Source: Scatosoma sp045588185
GTDB lineage: Bacteria > Bacillota > Clostridia > Christensenellales > Borkfalkiaceae
Assembly: GCA_045588185.1 (NCBI GenBank)
Contig: JAZNDR010000058.1
Location: 1-14,858 of the forward strand
Length of the DNA: 14,858 nt
Reading direction: 5' to 3'
This document shows, in pieces, positions 1 to 6,520 of the stretch (position 1 is its first letter; each line of letters opens with the position of its first letter). The notes under the pieces are model-generated. The model saw nothing but the letters and a program-made list of their open reading frames with translations, did no database searches and was not told the origin of the DNA. The position numbers were made by a program, and so were the translations under genes.

Positions 1-5
1 CATGG

Positions 6-521
6 CTACGATCCGACTTTGAAAATTTTCACAAGTCCGTTTTCAACGGCTTTTAAGTAAATATCCTGCGTCGCGGGAATGACGATTGCGCGGACGCGTT
101 TTGCTACCTTTTTACCTTTTAAAATTTCCGCCGCTTCCGCTTGGATAATGCGTAAATTTTCGGTGTTTTCCAGCACCGATTTCATTTCGCGGTGATAGGC
201 GTTTTTATCCGACTGCGCGCGGAGCGACTGTACCGCCGCGCCCTTGCCCACGTTGAGCATACGGATTTGCAAAGCGGTATTATCCGCGACGATCCCCATT
301 TCCCCGCCGAGCGCGTCTATCTCGCGTACGAGATGTCCCTTTGCCGTACCGCCGATAGAGGGGTTGCAGGGCAGGAATGCGATACTGTCGAGGTTTAAAG
401 TCAAAAGCGCGGTTTTCATACCCGTGCGCGCTAACGCAAGGGCTGCCTCGCACCCTGCGTGCCCTGCGCCGACGACTACCGCGTCCGCGGCATATTCCAA
501 AAACGAAACGGAATTTAACAT
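6..521 (-). CDS. mnmG: MnmG (GidA) N-terminal part, broken: runs in frame into a LeuC-like fragment and stops
   Basis: MnmG, with MnmE, makes the carboxymethylaminomethyl modification of wobble uridine in tRNAs and binds FAD. Residues 12-30 form the dinucleotide-binding start with GAGHAGCEA at 18-26. The conserved stretches CNPSIGGTAKGHLVREIDALGG (from 52) and KGAAVQSLRAQ (from 93) are typical of MnmG. Similarity holds to about residue 134 (AAEIL). From there to residue 167 the sequence is not MnmG but resembles LeuC/aconitase-family proteins, and a TAG stop follows at residue 172. A normal MnmG has about 620 residues, so this frame cannot encode a working enzyme as it stands. The ATG lies 2 bases after the dnaA stop, so translation is probably coupled to dnaA, with only a weak GAAGAAG ribosome site. 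Identity of the first 130 residues is secure; whether the break is real or a sequence-end assembly error is open. Confidence 0.85.
   Translation of the reverse strand: MLNSVSFLEYAADAVVVGAGHAGCEAALALARTGMKTALLTLNLDSIAFLPCNPSIGGTAKGHLVREIDALGGEMGIVADNTALQIRMLNVGKGAAVQSLRAQSDKNAYHREMKSVLENTENLRIIQAEAAEILKGKKVAKRVRAIVIPATQDIYLKAVENGLVKIFKVGS
9..134 (-). pseudogene. LeuC-like (3-isopropylmalate dehydratase large subunit) fragment at the window edge
   Basis: In the same frame as the mnmG start, residues 130-167 read AAEILKGKKVAKRVRAIVIP, then ATQDIYLKAVENGLVKIF. This matches my recollection of the LeuC / aconitase-superfamily segment that lies just before the cysteine motif PTCGPC, where LeuC proteins have forms such as ILKGKKV..VR.IVIPATQ.IYLKA...GL..IF. 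After KIF the family would continue with an Asp/Glu-Ala-Gly-Ala type segment, but here KVGS and a stop follow, so the last 20 bases or so match neither protein. The piece has no start and no active-site cysteines of its own. It was recognised by eye without a database search. Confidence 0.6.
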
Positions 522-523
522 AC

Positions 524-1858
524 TTACTTCTTCAAAACAATGTTCTTAATATCGTCTATTTCTTTTGCGATTTTATCGTTGAGCTTTTCCAAGTTTTCCA
601 TTTTATCGCGGGCGTACATAATGGTCGTATGATCCCGCCCGCCCAGCGTTTTGCCGATAAAGTCGAGGGGCAGGGAAAGCATTTCGCACATCAGATACGC
701 GCAAATTTGCCGTGCCTTGGCAAGGTCGGCTTTTTTGCCCTTGCCGAGTAAGTCTTCTTTCGATTGCTTAAAATAAGAGCATACCGCGGAGATGATTTTA
801 TCGGGCGTTACGTCCTCTTGCTCCTCGCTTTCGCCAACCGCCTCGTTCAAGGCAAGCTTCGCCAACGAGAGGGTAATAGGTTCTTCGTGCAGCTTGCTCG
901 CAAAAATGACTTTCGTCAGTCTGCCTTCCAGCGTACGCACGTCGTGCCCCGAATTTTGCGCGAGGAATTCCAACACGTCGTCGGGTACTACGCATTTTCT
1001 ATCGAGCGCTTTGCGTTTTAAAATAGCGATTTTCGTTTCTGTGGAGGGCGGTTGGATATCCGCGATCATACCGCCTTCGAAACGGGTGCGCAGTCTGTCT
1101 TCCAAGGTCGCGATTTCTTTCGGCGGACGGTCGGAAGTGAGTACGATTTGCTTATTTTGCGCCGACAGCTCGTTGAAGGTATGGAAAAATTCTTCCTGTA
1201 CCTGCGTTTTGTTTTTCAAAAACTGCACGTCGTCGATCATTAAAACGTCCACGTTTCTGTAATGTAAACGGAATCGCGCGCCGTTCTTTTGCGTAATGGA
1301 GTCGATAAACTCGTTTAAGAAATTTTCACAAGTGGTATAAAGCACTTTTCTTTCGGGCGAACGCACGGCGATATCGTTCGCGATTGCGTGCATAAGGTGG
1401 GTTTTCCCCAAGCCCGATTCCCCGTAGATAAACAGCGGGTTAAAGGTTTCCCCGGGATTCTCCGCCACCGATTTTGCCGCGGCGTAAACGAATTTCGTGC
1501 CGGGCCCGACGACGAACGAATCGAAAGTAAAGCTTTTATTGATAGGGGAAGGCGTAAAGCTATCGAACGCGTCTTCTTCCGCTTCCGCAGTGAATACGCT
1601 GCTGCCGTCTACGACGAGTCGGAAATCGGACACGCCGAGATCGCATTTTACAATCGCCTCGCGCAGCTTGTCCGCAAACTTGTTCATAATCGAAGTTGCG
1701 TTCAGGTCGGAAGAGCATTTCAAAACGATCTTTCTGCCCATGATATCCACGGGTTCGAGATCTTTGATAAGGTGATTATAGGAAATGGGCGGAATTAGGT
1801 TTTGTGCCCGTTCGCTGATTTGTTTCCACACGTATTGAAGCTGCGTACTCTCTGCCAT
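524..1858 (-). CDS. dnaA: Chromosomal replication initiator protein DnaA
   Basis: DnaA binds DnaA boxes at the origin as an ATP-bound AAA+ filament, opens the duplex and loads the helicase. The 444 residues match the usual length. Domain I (about 1-85) carries the WKQISERAQ type helix. A short linker runs to about 105. The AAA+ domain (about 108-330) has Walker A GESGLGKT at 146-153, Walker B LMIDD at 206-210, and the arginine-bearing LRTRFEGG at 256-263. The C-terminal DNA-binding domain carries the DnaA signature GGRDHTTIMYARDK from 406. The ATG at 1858 is preceded by AGGGGA (1868-1873) at a spacing of 9. dnaN does not follow; mnmG does. recF is divergent on the other side, an arrangement different from the common dnaA-dnaN-recF order. 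Confidence 0.98.
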   Translation of the reverse strand: MAESTQLQYVWKQISERAQNLIPPISYNHLIKDLEPVDIMGRKIVLKCSSDLNATSIMNKFADKLREAIVKCDLGVSDFRLVVDGSSVFTAEAEEDAFDSFTPSPINKSFTFDSFVVGPGTKFVYAAAKSVAENPGETFNPLFIYGESGLGKTHLMHAIANDIAVRSPERKVLYTTCENFLNEFIDSITQKNGARFRLHYRNVDVLMIDDVQFLKNKTQVQEEFFHTFNELSAQNKQIVLTSDRPPKEIATLEDRLRTRFEGGMIADIQPPSTETKIAILKRKALDRKCVVPDDVLEFLAQNSGHDVRTLEGRLTKVIFASKLHEEPITLSLAKLALNEAVGESEEQEDVTPDKIISAVCSYFKQSKEDLLGKGKKADLAKARQICAYLMCEMLSLPLDFIGKTLGGRDHTTIMYARDKMENLEKLNDKIAKEIDDIKNIVLKK

Positions 1859-1867
1859 AATTATTTA

Positions 1868-1913
1868 TCCCCTGTTTTTTTGTATTTTACCGTCTATAAC
1901 CTTGAAATTTGAA
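1868..1913 (-). promoter_or_regulatory. Candidate dnaA promoter and ribosome binding site
   Basis: Read on the minus strand, TTCAAA (1908-1913) lies 18 bases before TAAAAT (1884-1889), a weak but plausible sigma-A-type pair. AGGGGA (1868-1873) is the ribosome binding site for dnaA. The bases 1865-1873 (TTATCCCCT on the plus strand) match the DnaA box TTATCCACA at 7 of 9 positions. They could allow autoregulation, but one degenerate box is weak evidence. The -35 box overlaps the promoters facing the other way towards recF. Confidence 0.35.
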
Positions 1914-1936
1914 AAATTATTTGATATAATTATAAT
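1902..1936 (+). promoter_or_regulatory. Two superimposed sigma-A-type promoters for recF
   Basis: The first pair is TTGAAA (1902-1907), a 17-base spacer and TATAAT (1925-1930). The second is TTGAAA (1909-1914), a 16-base spacer and TATAAT (1931-1936). Both have a perfect -10 box and a near-consensus -35 box, offset by 6 to 7 bases. Transcription would start near 1937-1944. This also shows that the TTG at 1902, which opens the longest reading frame into recF, is a -35 element and not a start codon. Confidence 0.75.
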
Positions 1937-1985
1937 ACAAAACGAAAGGAAAAGAAAGCGATTTCGGGCGGTTTTTTTAAGGATT

Positions 1986-3071
1986 ATGCAAATAAAAAAA
2001 TTATTCCTTCAAAATTTCAGAAATTACGAGCGGGAAACGTTTGTGTTTTCCGACGGACTGAACGTGCTTTTCGGCAAAAACGCGCAAGGGAAAACCAACT
2101 GCGCCGAAGCCGTTTTTTACCTTTGCACGGGCGCGTCGCTCCGTATCCGCCACGATAAACAGCTTGTGAAAATGGGCGAGGAACAAGCCAACATCACAGC
2201 CGAAGCGGAAAACCGTTACGGCAAAGTAACCATAGAAGCGGATATTTTCGAAAACAAGCGTGAGCTCCGCGTCAACGGCACCCGTATCGCCAAAAACGCC
2301 GACCTCATGGGGCATATCAACGGCGTGTTTTTCTCTCCGCGGGAATTACGGCTCATTCAAGACGGACCAGACGAAAGACGGCGGTTTATGAATATTTCCA
2401 TTTCTCAAAGTGCTCCCGCCTATTATACCGCACTTTTGCGCTATAATAAAATCCTCGACCAACGCAACGCGCTTCTTAAAAATCCCGACTATTCCTTAGT
2501 GCTCGACACCCTGCCCGTTTGGGACGAACAGCTTTGCAAGTACGCCGCGACCATCGTCAAAAAACGCGCCGAATTTTTGGAAAAGCTCGCTCCGTACGCA
2601 AAAGAGTTACATTCGTATTTGACGGACGGCGCGGAAGAATTATTGCTTCGTCCCGATAAAAAATACGAGGGGGACGAGGAAGAAATTTCCAAAACGCTAC
2701 TCCGTAAGCTTTCGGGAAATTACGACAAGGATTTGCGGTTGGGTTTTACGACGGTAGGCCCGCACCGCGACGATTTGGATATTCTCATTTCAGGGATAGA
2801 CGCTAAGGCGTACGCCTCGCAAGGGCAAACCCGCACGGCGGCACTGTCCATGAAGCTTGCCGAGGTACAAATTTTCAAAGAGCTTTCGGGCGAATACCCC
2901 ATTCTTATTCTCGACGACGTGATGAGCGAGCTCGATTTGCCCCGCCGAAAAAAGCTGTTACAGCGTATTCACGGCATACAAACGCTGCTTACCTGCACCC
3001 ACGCCGAACGGGTTTTGTACGGCACAGAGTGTAATAAAATCCGTATTGAAAGCGGACATATCAAAGAATAA
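1986..3071 (+). CDS. recF: DNA replication and repair protein RecF
   Basis: RecF is an SMC/ABC-like ATPase that acts with RecO and RecR to load RecA on gapped DNA at stalled forks. With the ATG at 1986 the protein has 361 residues, the usual RecF length, and begins MQIKKLFLQNFRNYE as family members do. Walker A GKNAQGKT is at 30-37, the ABC-like signature region SQGQTRTAALSMKLAE starts at 278, and Walker B ILILDD at 306-311 is followed by the D-loop SELD. The frame is open upstream to a TTG at 1902, but that codon lies in the promoter -35 box, and the added residues are not RecF-like. The ribosome site at this ATG is poor: AAGG lies only 3 bases upstream. recF is divergent from dnaA, and no dnaN is present. 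Confidence 0.95.
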   Translation: MQIKKLFLQNFRNYERETFVFSDGLNVLFGKNAQGKTNCAEAVFYLCTGASLRIRHDKQLVKMGEEQANITAEAENRYGKVTIEADIFENKRELRVNGTRIAKNADLMGHINGVFFSPRELRLIQDGPDERRRFMNISISQSAPAYYTALLRYNKILDQRNALLKNPDYSLVLDTLPVWDEQLCKYAATIVKKRAEFLEKLAPYAKELHSYLTDGAEELLLRPDKKYEGDEEEISKTLLRKLSGNYDKDLRLGFTTVGPHRDDLDILISGIDAKAYASQGQTRTAALSMKLAEVQIFKELSGEYPILILDDVMSELDLPRRKKLLQRIHGIQTLLTCTHAERVLYGTECNKIRIESGHIKE

Positions 3072-3112
3072 AGACCGCTCGATTGCTCCATACTGTGAAA
3101 GGGTACGGAAAA

Positions 3113-3904
3113 ATGAGCAAAAGACAAAAAATCATCGTAAAATTACTCGCGCCCGCGTTTGCGGGCGCGTATCTTTTATCGGGCGTTGCGTCCATTGTAA
3201 AAGCGAACGCTTCGCCCGCTTGGGAAACGCTTTCTTCGTACACCACCTATTTTAATACCGAGGATAAAGGTCGTTGCGGAAACATCGCCACCGCCGCTTC
3301 GCTTATCGACGGTATCACGGTGCAGGCGTACGGGGAATTTTCCTTTAACCAAACGGTGGGCAGACGTACGGCGGAAGCGGGCTTTCATCAAGCCAAAATT
3401 ATCGTCAACGGCGAGTATGTATTAGGTGTGGGCGGGGGCGTGTGCCAAGTGAGCACCACCCTTTATAACGCCGCGCTTAAATCGGGTTTGGAAGTCGTGG
3501 AATTTCACCCCCATTCCCTGCAAGTGCCCTACGTTGCGCCCTCGCGCGACGCGATGGTGTCCTCGGAAAGCGACTTGAAACTTTTTAATCCCTACGACCA
3601 CGCCGTGCGCTTGCAGGCGACCGTGTTCGACGGGGGCGTCCGCGTTGCCTTTTTCGGTAAAAACGAGGGGGACAGGTACGAGATTACTTCGTCCGTATTA
3701 GAGGAAATTCCACCGCCTCCGCCTATCGTGAAAGAGGGGACGACGGAAGAGATATTGCGTTCGCCCAAGAACGGGGTAAAAAGCGAGGCGTATATCGAAC
3801 GCTACCGCGGGGATAAGCTTCTTTCCCGAAAACGCCTGCGCAAGGACGAGTATCGCCCCGTACAGGGAATACTCGTCAAAAAAATCGGAAATCCGCCCGA
3901 TTAA
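3113..3904 (+). CDS. VanW-family protein with C-terminal G5-like domain, exported or membrane-anchored
   Basis: VanW-family proteins are found in vancomycin resistance clusters and widely in Firmicutes without resistance; their biochemical role is not settled. From the ATG at 3113 (GAAAGGG 9 bases upstream) the protein has 263 residues. Residues 7-33 are a basic then hydrophobic segment ending KANA, like a signal peptide or anchor. The VanW core spans about 40-180 with GEFSFNQTVG (74-83), GVGGGVCQVSTTLYNAAL (105-122, Cys111) and HPHS (133-136 region). A Pro-rich hinge (about 200-204) leads to a degenerate G5-like region (about 205-256). Such domains are linked to cell-wall or glycan binding. 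An upstream in-frame TTG at 3083 lacks a better ribosome site. It follows recF by 41 bases and is probably cotranscribed. Nothing suggests glycopeptide resistance: vanA/vanH-type genes are absent. Confidence 0.88.
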   Translation: MSKRQKIIVKLLAPAFAGAYLLSGVASIVKANASPAWETLSSYTTYFNTEDKGRCGNIATAASLIDGITVQAYGEFSFNQTVGRRTAEAGFHQAKIIVNGEYVLGVGGGVCQVSTTLYNAALKSGLEVVEFHPHSLQVPYVAPSRDAMVSSESDLKLFNPYDHAVRLQATVFDGGVRVAFFGKNEGDRYEITSSVLEEIPPPPPIVKEGTTEEILRSPKNGVKSEAYIERYRGDKLLSRKRLRKDEYRPVQGILVKKIGNPPD

Positions 3905-3918
3905 ATTGCTTCAAACGA

Positions 3919-3947
3919 TTGTGTTTTCTTCGAAAAAATGTTATAAT
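3919..3947 (+). promoter_or_regulatory. Promoter for asnS with extended -10
   Basis: TTGTGT (3919-3924), a 17-base spacer and TATAAT (3942-3947), with TG at 3939-3940 giving an extended -10 (TGNTATAAT). The -35 is weak, which an extended -10 compensates. Transcription would start near 3954, leaving a leader of about 78 bases before asnS. This is the only clear promoter seen between 3100 and 14858, so it may serve the run asnS-plsX-rnc-smc and perhaps beyond. Confidence 0.65.
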
Positions 3948-3964
3948 AAAAGAGTATAAAATCG

Positions 3965-4010
3965 GGAAAAGTACAGTCTGCCGTTTTCGGAGACAAAAAA
4001 CGGCTTTTCC
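3965..4010 (+). promoter_or_regulatory. Bulged stem-loop in the asnS leader
   Basis: Inner stem GCCGTTTT (3980-3987) pairs with AAAACGGC (3997-4004) around a 9-base loop. Directly stacked on it, GGAAAA (3965-3970) pairs with TTTTCC (4005-4010). The right strand is continuous and the left has a 9-base bulge (3971-3979). It lies between the promoter and the ribosome site AAAGGCAGG (4017-4025). It is not a T-box: no T-box AGGGTGG-type sequence is present. The right arm contains only a four-T run, so it is a weak terminator at best. Its function is unknown. Confidence 0.5.
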
Positions 4011-4031
4011 TTAACCAAAGGCAGGTTGATT

Positions 4032-5423
4032 ATGGAGAGAATACAACTGAAAGAACTTAACTTAAACCTTTCCGCATACGATGGAAAAGCGGTTACGGTA
4101 GCGGGCTGGGCAAGAACCATTCGCGATTCGAAAGCGTTTGGCTTTATCGAGCTGAACGACGGCAGCTGTTTTAAAAGCACGCAAATCGTGTTCGAGCGGG
4201 CTATTTTAAACAATTACGACGAAATCGCGCACACCAACGTCGGCGTGGCGCTTATCGTCAAGGGCACGGTCGTGCTCACGCCCGAAAATAAACAGCCGTA
4301 CGAAATAAAAGCAACGGAAATCGTCGTAGAGGGAGAATCCACGCCCGATTATCCTTTGCAGAAAAAACGCCATTCGATTGAATTTTTACGCGAGATTGCG
4401 TATTTAAGACCGAGAACCAACCTCTTCGGCGCGGCGTTTAGAATCCGCAGCGAGGCGGCTATCGCCATTCATAAATTCTTTAACGACCGCGGGTTCGTGT
4501 ACGTGCACACCCCCATTATCACGGGGAGCGACTGCGAGGGCGCAGGCGCAATGTTCCAAGTAACGACGCTCGATCTGACGGCGGAAAAGAAAGCGGGCGA
4601 GCCCGATTACAAGGAAGATTTCTTCGGTAAAAAAGCGGCGCTTACGGTATCGGGACAGCTCAATGCCGAAACTTATGCGATGGCGTTTGGCAACGTATAT
4701 ACCTTCGGCCCCACCTTCCGTGCGGAACATTCCAACACGGCGCGCCACGCGGCGGAGTTTTGGATGATCGAGCCGGAAATGGCGTTCTGTGATTTGGCAG
4801 GGGATATGGATATTGCGGAAGCGATGGTAAAATACGTCATCGACTACGTATCCGAAACCTGTAAGGACGAATTAAACTTCCTCAATCAATTCGTGGATAA
4901 GGGCTTGTTAGAGCGTTTGAAGAACGTATCGGAAAACGCGTTCGTCCGTCTGACTTATACCGACGCGATTGAGATTTTGAAGAAGAACGCGGATAAATTC
5001 GACGACAAAAACATTTTCTGGGGCAAGGATTTACAGAGCGAGCACGAGCGGTTCTTAACGGAACAGGTATACCAAAAGCCCGTATTCCTGACCGACTACC
5101 CGAAAGAAATCAAGGCGTTCTATATGAAGCAAAACCCCGACGGAAAAACGGTTGCGGCGGCGGACTTGTTAGTTCCCGGCATCGGCGAGCTGGTCGGCGG
5201 TTCGCAAAGAGAGGAGAATTACGACAAACTGTATAACCGTATCAAGGAGCTGGGTATGAACCCCGAGGATTATTCGTGGTATCTTGATTTACGCAGATAC
5301 GGCGGAACGACGCACAGCGGGTTCGGTTTGGGCTTTGAAAGAATGGTTATGTATCTCACGGGTATTTCGAATATCCGCGACGTCCTGCCGTACCCTCGAA
5401 CCTTCGGCGACTTGAAATATTAA
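4032..5423 (+). CDS. asnS: Asparaginyl-tRNA synthetase
   Basis: AsnS is a class IIb aminoacyl-tRNA synthetase that charges tRNA-Asn. With the ATG at 4032 it has 463 residues, close to the usual 460-470. An OB-fold anticodon-binding domain occupies about 1-105 (VTVAGWARTIRDSKAFGFIE from 21). The catalytic core follows with motif 2 FRAEHSNTARHAAEFWMIE (229-247) and motif 3 GFGLGFERM (430-438). QKPVFLTDYP (348-357) and SQREENYDKL (391-400) favour asparaginyl over aspartyl enzyme. The start is chosen because AAAGGCAGG (4017-4025) sits 6 bases upstream; the TTG at 4026 adds two residues only and would be too close. Its presence suggests direct charging of Asn. It has its own promoter and leader and begins the run into plsX. 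Confidence 0.97.
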   Translation: MERIQLKELNLNLSAYDGKAVTVAGWARTIRDSKAFGFIELNDGSCFKSTQIVFERAILNNYDEIAHTNVGVALIVKGTVVLTPENKQPYEIKATEIVVEGESTPDYPLQKKRHSIEFLREIAYLRPRTNLFGAAFRIRSEAAIAIHKFFNDRGFVYVHTPIITGSDCEGAGAMFQVTTLDLTAEKKAGEPDYKEDFFGKKAALTVSGQLNAETYAMAFGNVYTFGPTFRAEHSNTARHAAEFWMIEPEMAFCDLAGDMDIAEAMVKYVIDYVSETCKDELNFLNQFVDKGLLERLKNVSENAFVRLTYTDAIEILKKNADKFDDKNIFWGKDLQSEHERFLTEQVYQKPVFLTDYPKEIKAFYMKQNPDGKTVAAADLLVPGIGELVGGSQREENYDKLYNRIKELGMNPEDYSWYLDLRRYGGTTHSGFGLGFERMVMYLTGISNIRDVLPYPRTFGDLKY

Positions 5424-5463
5424 GCGGGTGCAACATCTTCACATTTTATTACGAGGAACAATT

Positions 5464-6519
5464 ATGACGAAAATTATCATCGACGCAATGGGCGGCGATT
5501 ACGCACCCAAACAACAGGTAGCAGGTGCGGTAAACGCTCTGCAAAACGATAAAGATTTGTATTTGATTTTGGTCGGCGACGAAGCGCAAATCAAAGCCGA
5601 ACTCGCTGATAAACAGTACGACGAAAACCGCCTCGAAATCGTACATACCACGGAAACGATCGGTATGGAAGAAATCCCGACGAAAGCGGTCAAAACGAAA
5701 AAGGATTCCTCGCTCGTCGTGGCGTTCCGTATGCTCAAAGAGGGCAAGGCGGACGGACTCGTTTCTTCCGGCTCAACGGGAGCGGTACTGACGGCAGGCG
5801 TACTTATTTTGGGCAGATTAAAGGGCGTTTCCCGTCCCGCGCTCTGTCCTACCATTCCCAATTATAGAGGGGAAAACACTTTCCTTTGCGATTGCGGAGC
5901 AAACCTCGAATGTAAGCCTATCAATCTCATTCATTTCGCGGTCATGGCGACGGCGTACGCACAGGCGGTGTACGGCGTGGAAAAACCCCGCGTAGGACTG
6001 CTCAATAACGGTACGGAAGACCATAAAGGCTTACTGTTACAGCAGGAAACGCACGCGCTTTTGAAAGAGATAGACTGTATCAATTACACGGGCAACGCGG
6101 AAGCGCGCGAACTGATGTACGGTGAAATCGACGTTATGGTCGCGGACGGGTTCACGGGCAATATCGCAATGAAGGCGGTAGAGGGCTGCGGAAAAACCGT
6201 TTCTACCATTTTAAAAAGAGAATATAAGCGCAATCTTTGGACGAAAATTTGCGCCCTGCTTTCTTCGGGCGTTATTAAAAATATCAAAGGCTCGCTCGAT
6301 TACGAGAGTAAGGGCGGGGCGATGTTCCTCGGCTTGAATAAAGCGGTGGTAAAGGGACACGGTAACTCGAAAGCCCGTGCGTTTGAAGTGTGCATACAGC
6401 AAGCGGCAAGCGCGGTCAAAGGGGATATGGTCGGTAAAATGAAGACGATGATAGACGCCGTCAATATCGACGCCCTCGCAAAACCCGCCGAAGCAACGGC
6501 GGAAAACGGAGCGCAATAA
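5464..6519 (+). CDS. plsX: Phosphate acyltransferase PlsX
   Basis: PlsX converts acyl-ACP to acyl phosphate, the donor that PlsY uses to acylate glycerol-3-phosphate at the membrane, which starts phospholipid synthesis. The protein has 351 residues, the usual length. Family motifs are IIDAMGGDYAP (5-15), VSSGSTGAVLTAG (100-112), GLLNNGTEDHKG (178-189) and DVMVADGFTGNIAMKAVEG (223-241). The ATG at 5464 follows GAGGA (5453-5457) at a spacing of 6; a longer in-frame extension to 5428 is unlike the family. It follows asnS by 40 bases and ends one base before rnc. In many Firmicutes acpP lies between plsX and rnc; it does not here. Confidence 0.97.
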   Translation: MTKIIIDAMGGDYAPKQQVAGAVNALQNDKDLYLILVGDEAQIKAELADKQYDENRLEIVHTTETIGMEEIPTKAVKTKKDSSLVVAFRMLKEGKADGLVSSGSTGAVLTAGVLILGRLKGVSRPALCPTIPNYRGENTFLCDCGANLECKPINLIHFAVMATAYAQAVYGVEKPRVGLLNNGTEDHKGLLLQQETHALLKEIDCINYTGNAEARELMYGEIDVMVADGFTGNIAMKAVEGCGKTVSTILKREYKRNLWTKICALLSSGVIKNIKGSLDYESKGGAMFLGLNKAVVKGHGNSKARAFEVCIQQAASAVKGDMVGKMKTMIDAVNIDALAKPAEATAENGAQ

Positions 6520-6520
6520 A

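Noticed and set aside
1815..1873. Possible DnaA boxes (TTATCCCCT at 1865 and a TTTCCACA word inside dnaA)
   Set aside because: Each is degenerate and isolated; no cluster or AT-rich unwinding repeats with boxes support calling an origin.
1902..1985. Upstream TTG-started extension of recF by 28 residues
   Set aside because: The TTG is the -35 box of a strong promoter and the added residues do not resemble RecF; the ATG at 1986 gives the normal N-terminus.
3883..3902. AATCGG/CCGATT inverted repeat at the vanW stop as an intrinsic terminator
   Set aside because: Only six pairs with an 8-base loop and no T-tract after it.
3113..3904. Glycopeptide resistance gene
   Set aside because: VanW-family proteins are widespread without resistance, and no ligase, dehydrogenase or sensor genes are nearby.
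3948..4031. T-box riboswitch before asnS
   Set aside because: The leader is too short and lacks the T-box sequence and the specifier and antiterminator stems.
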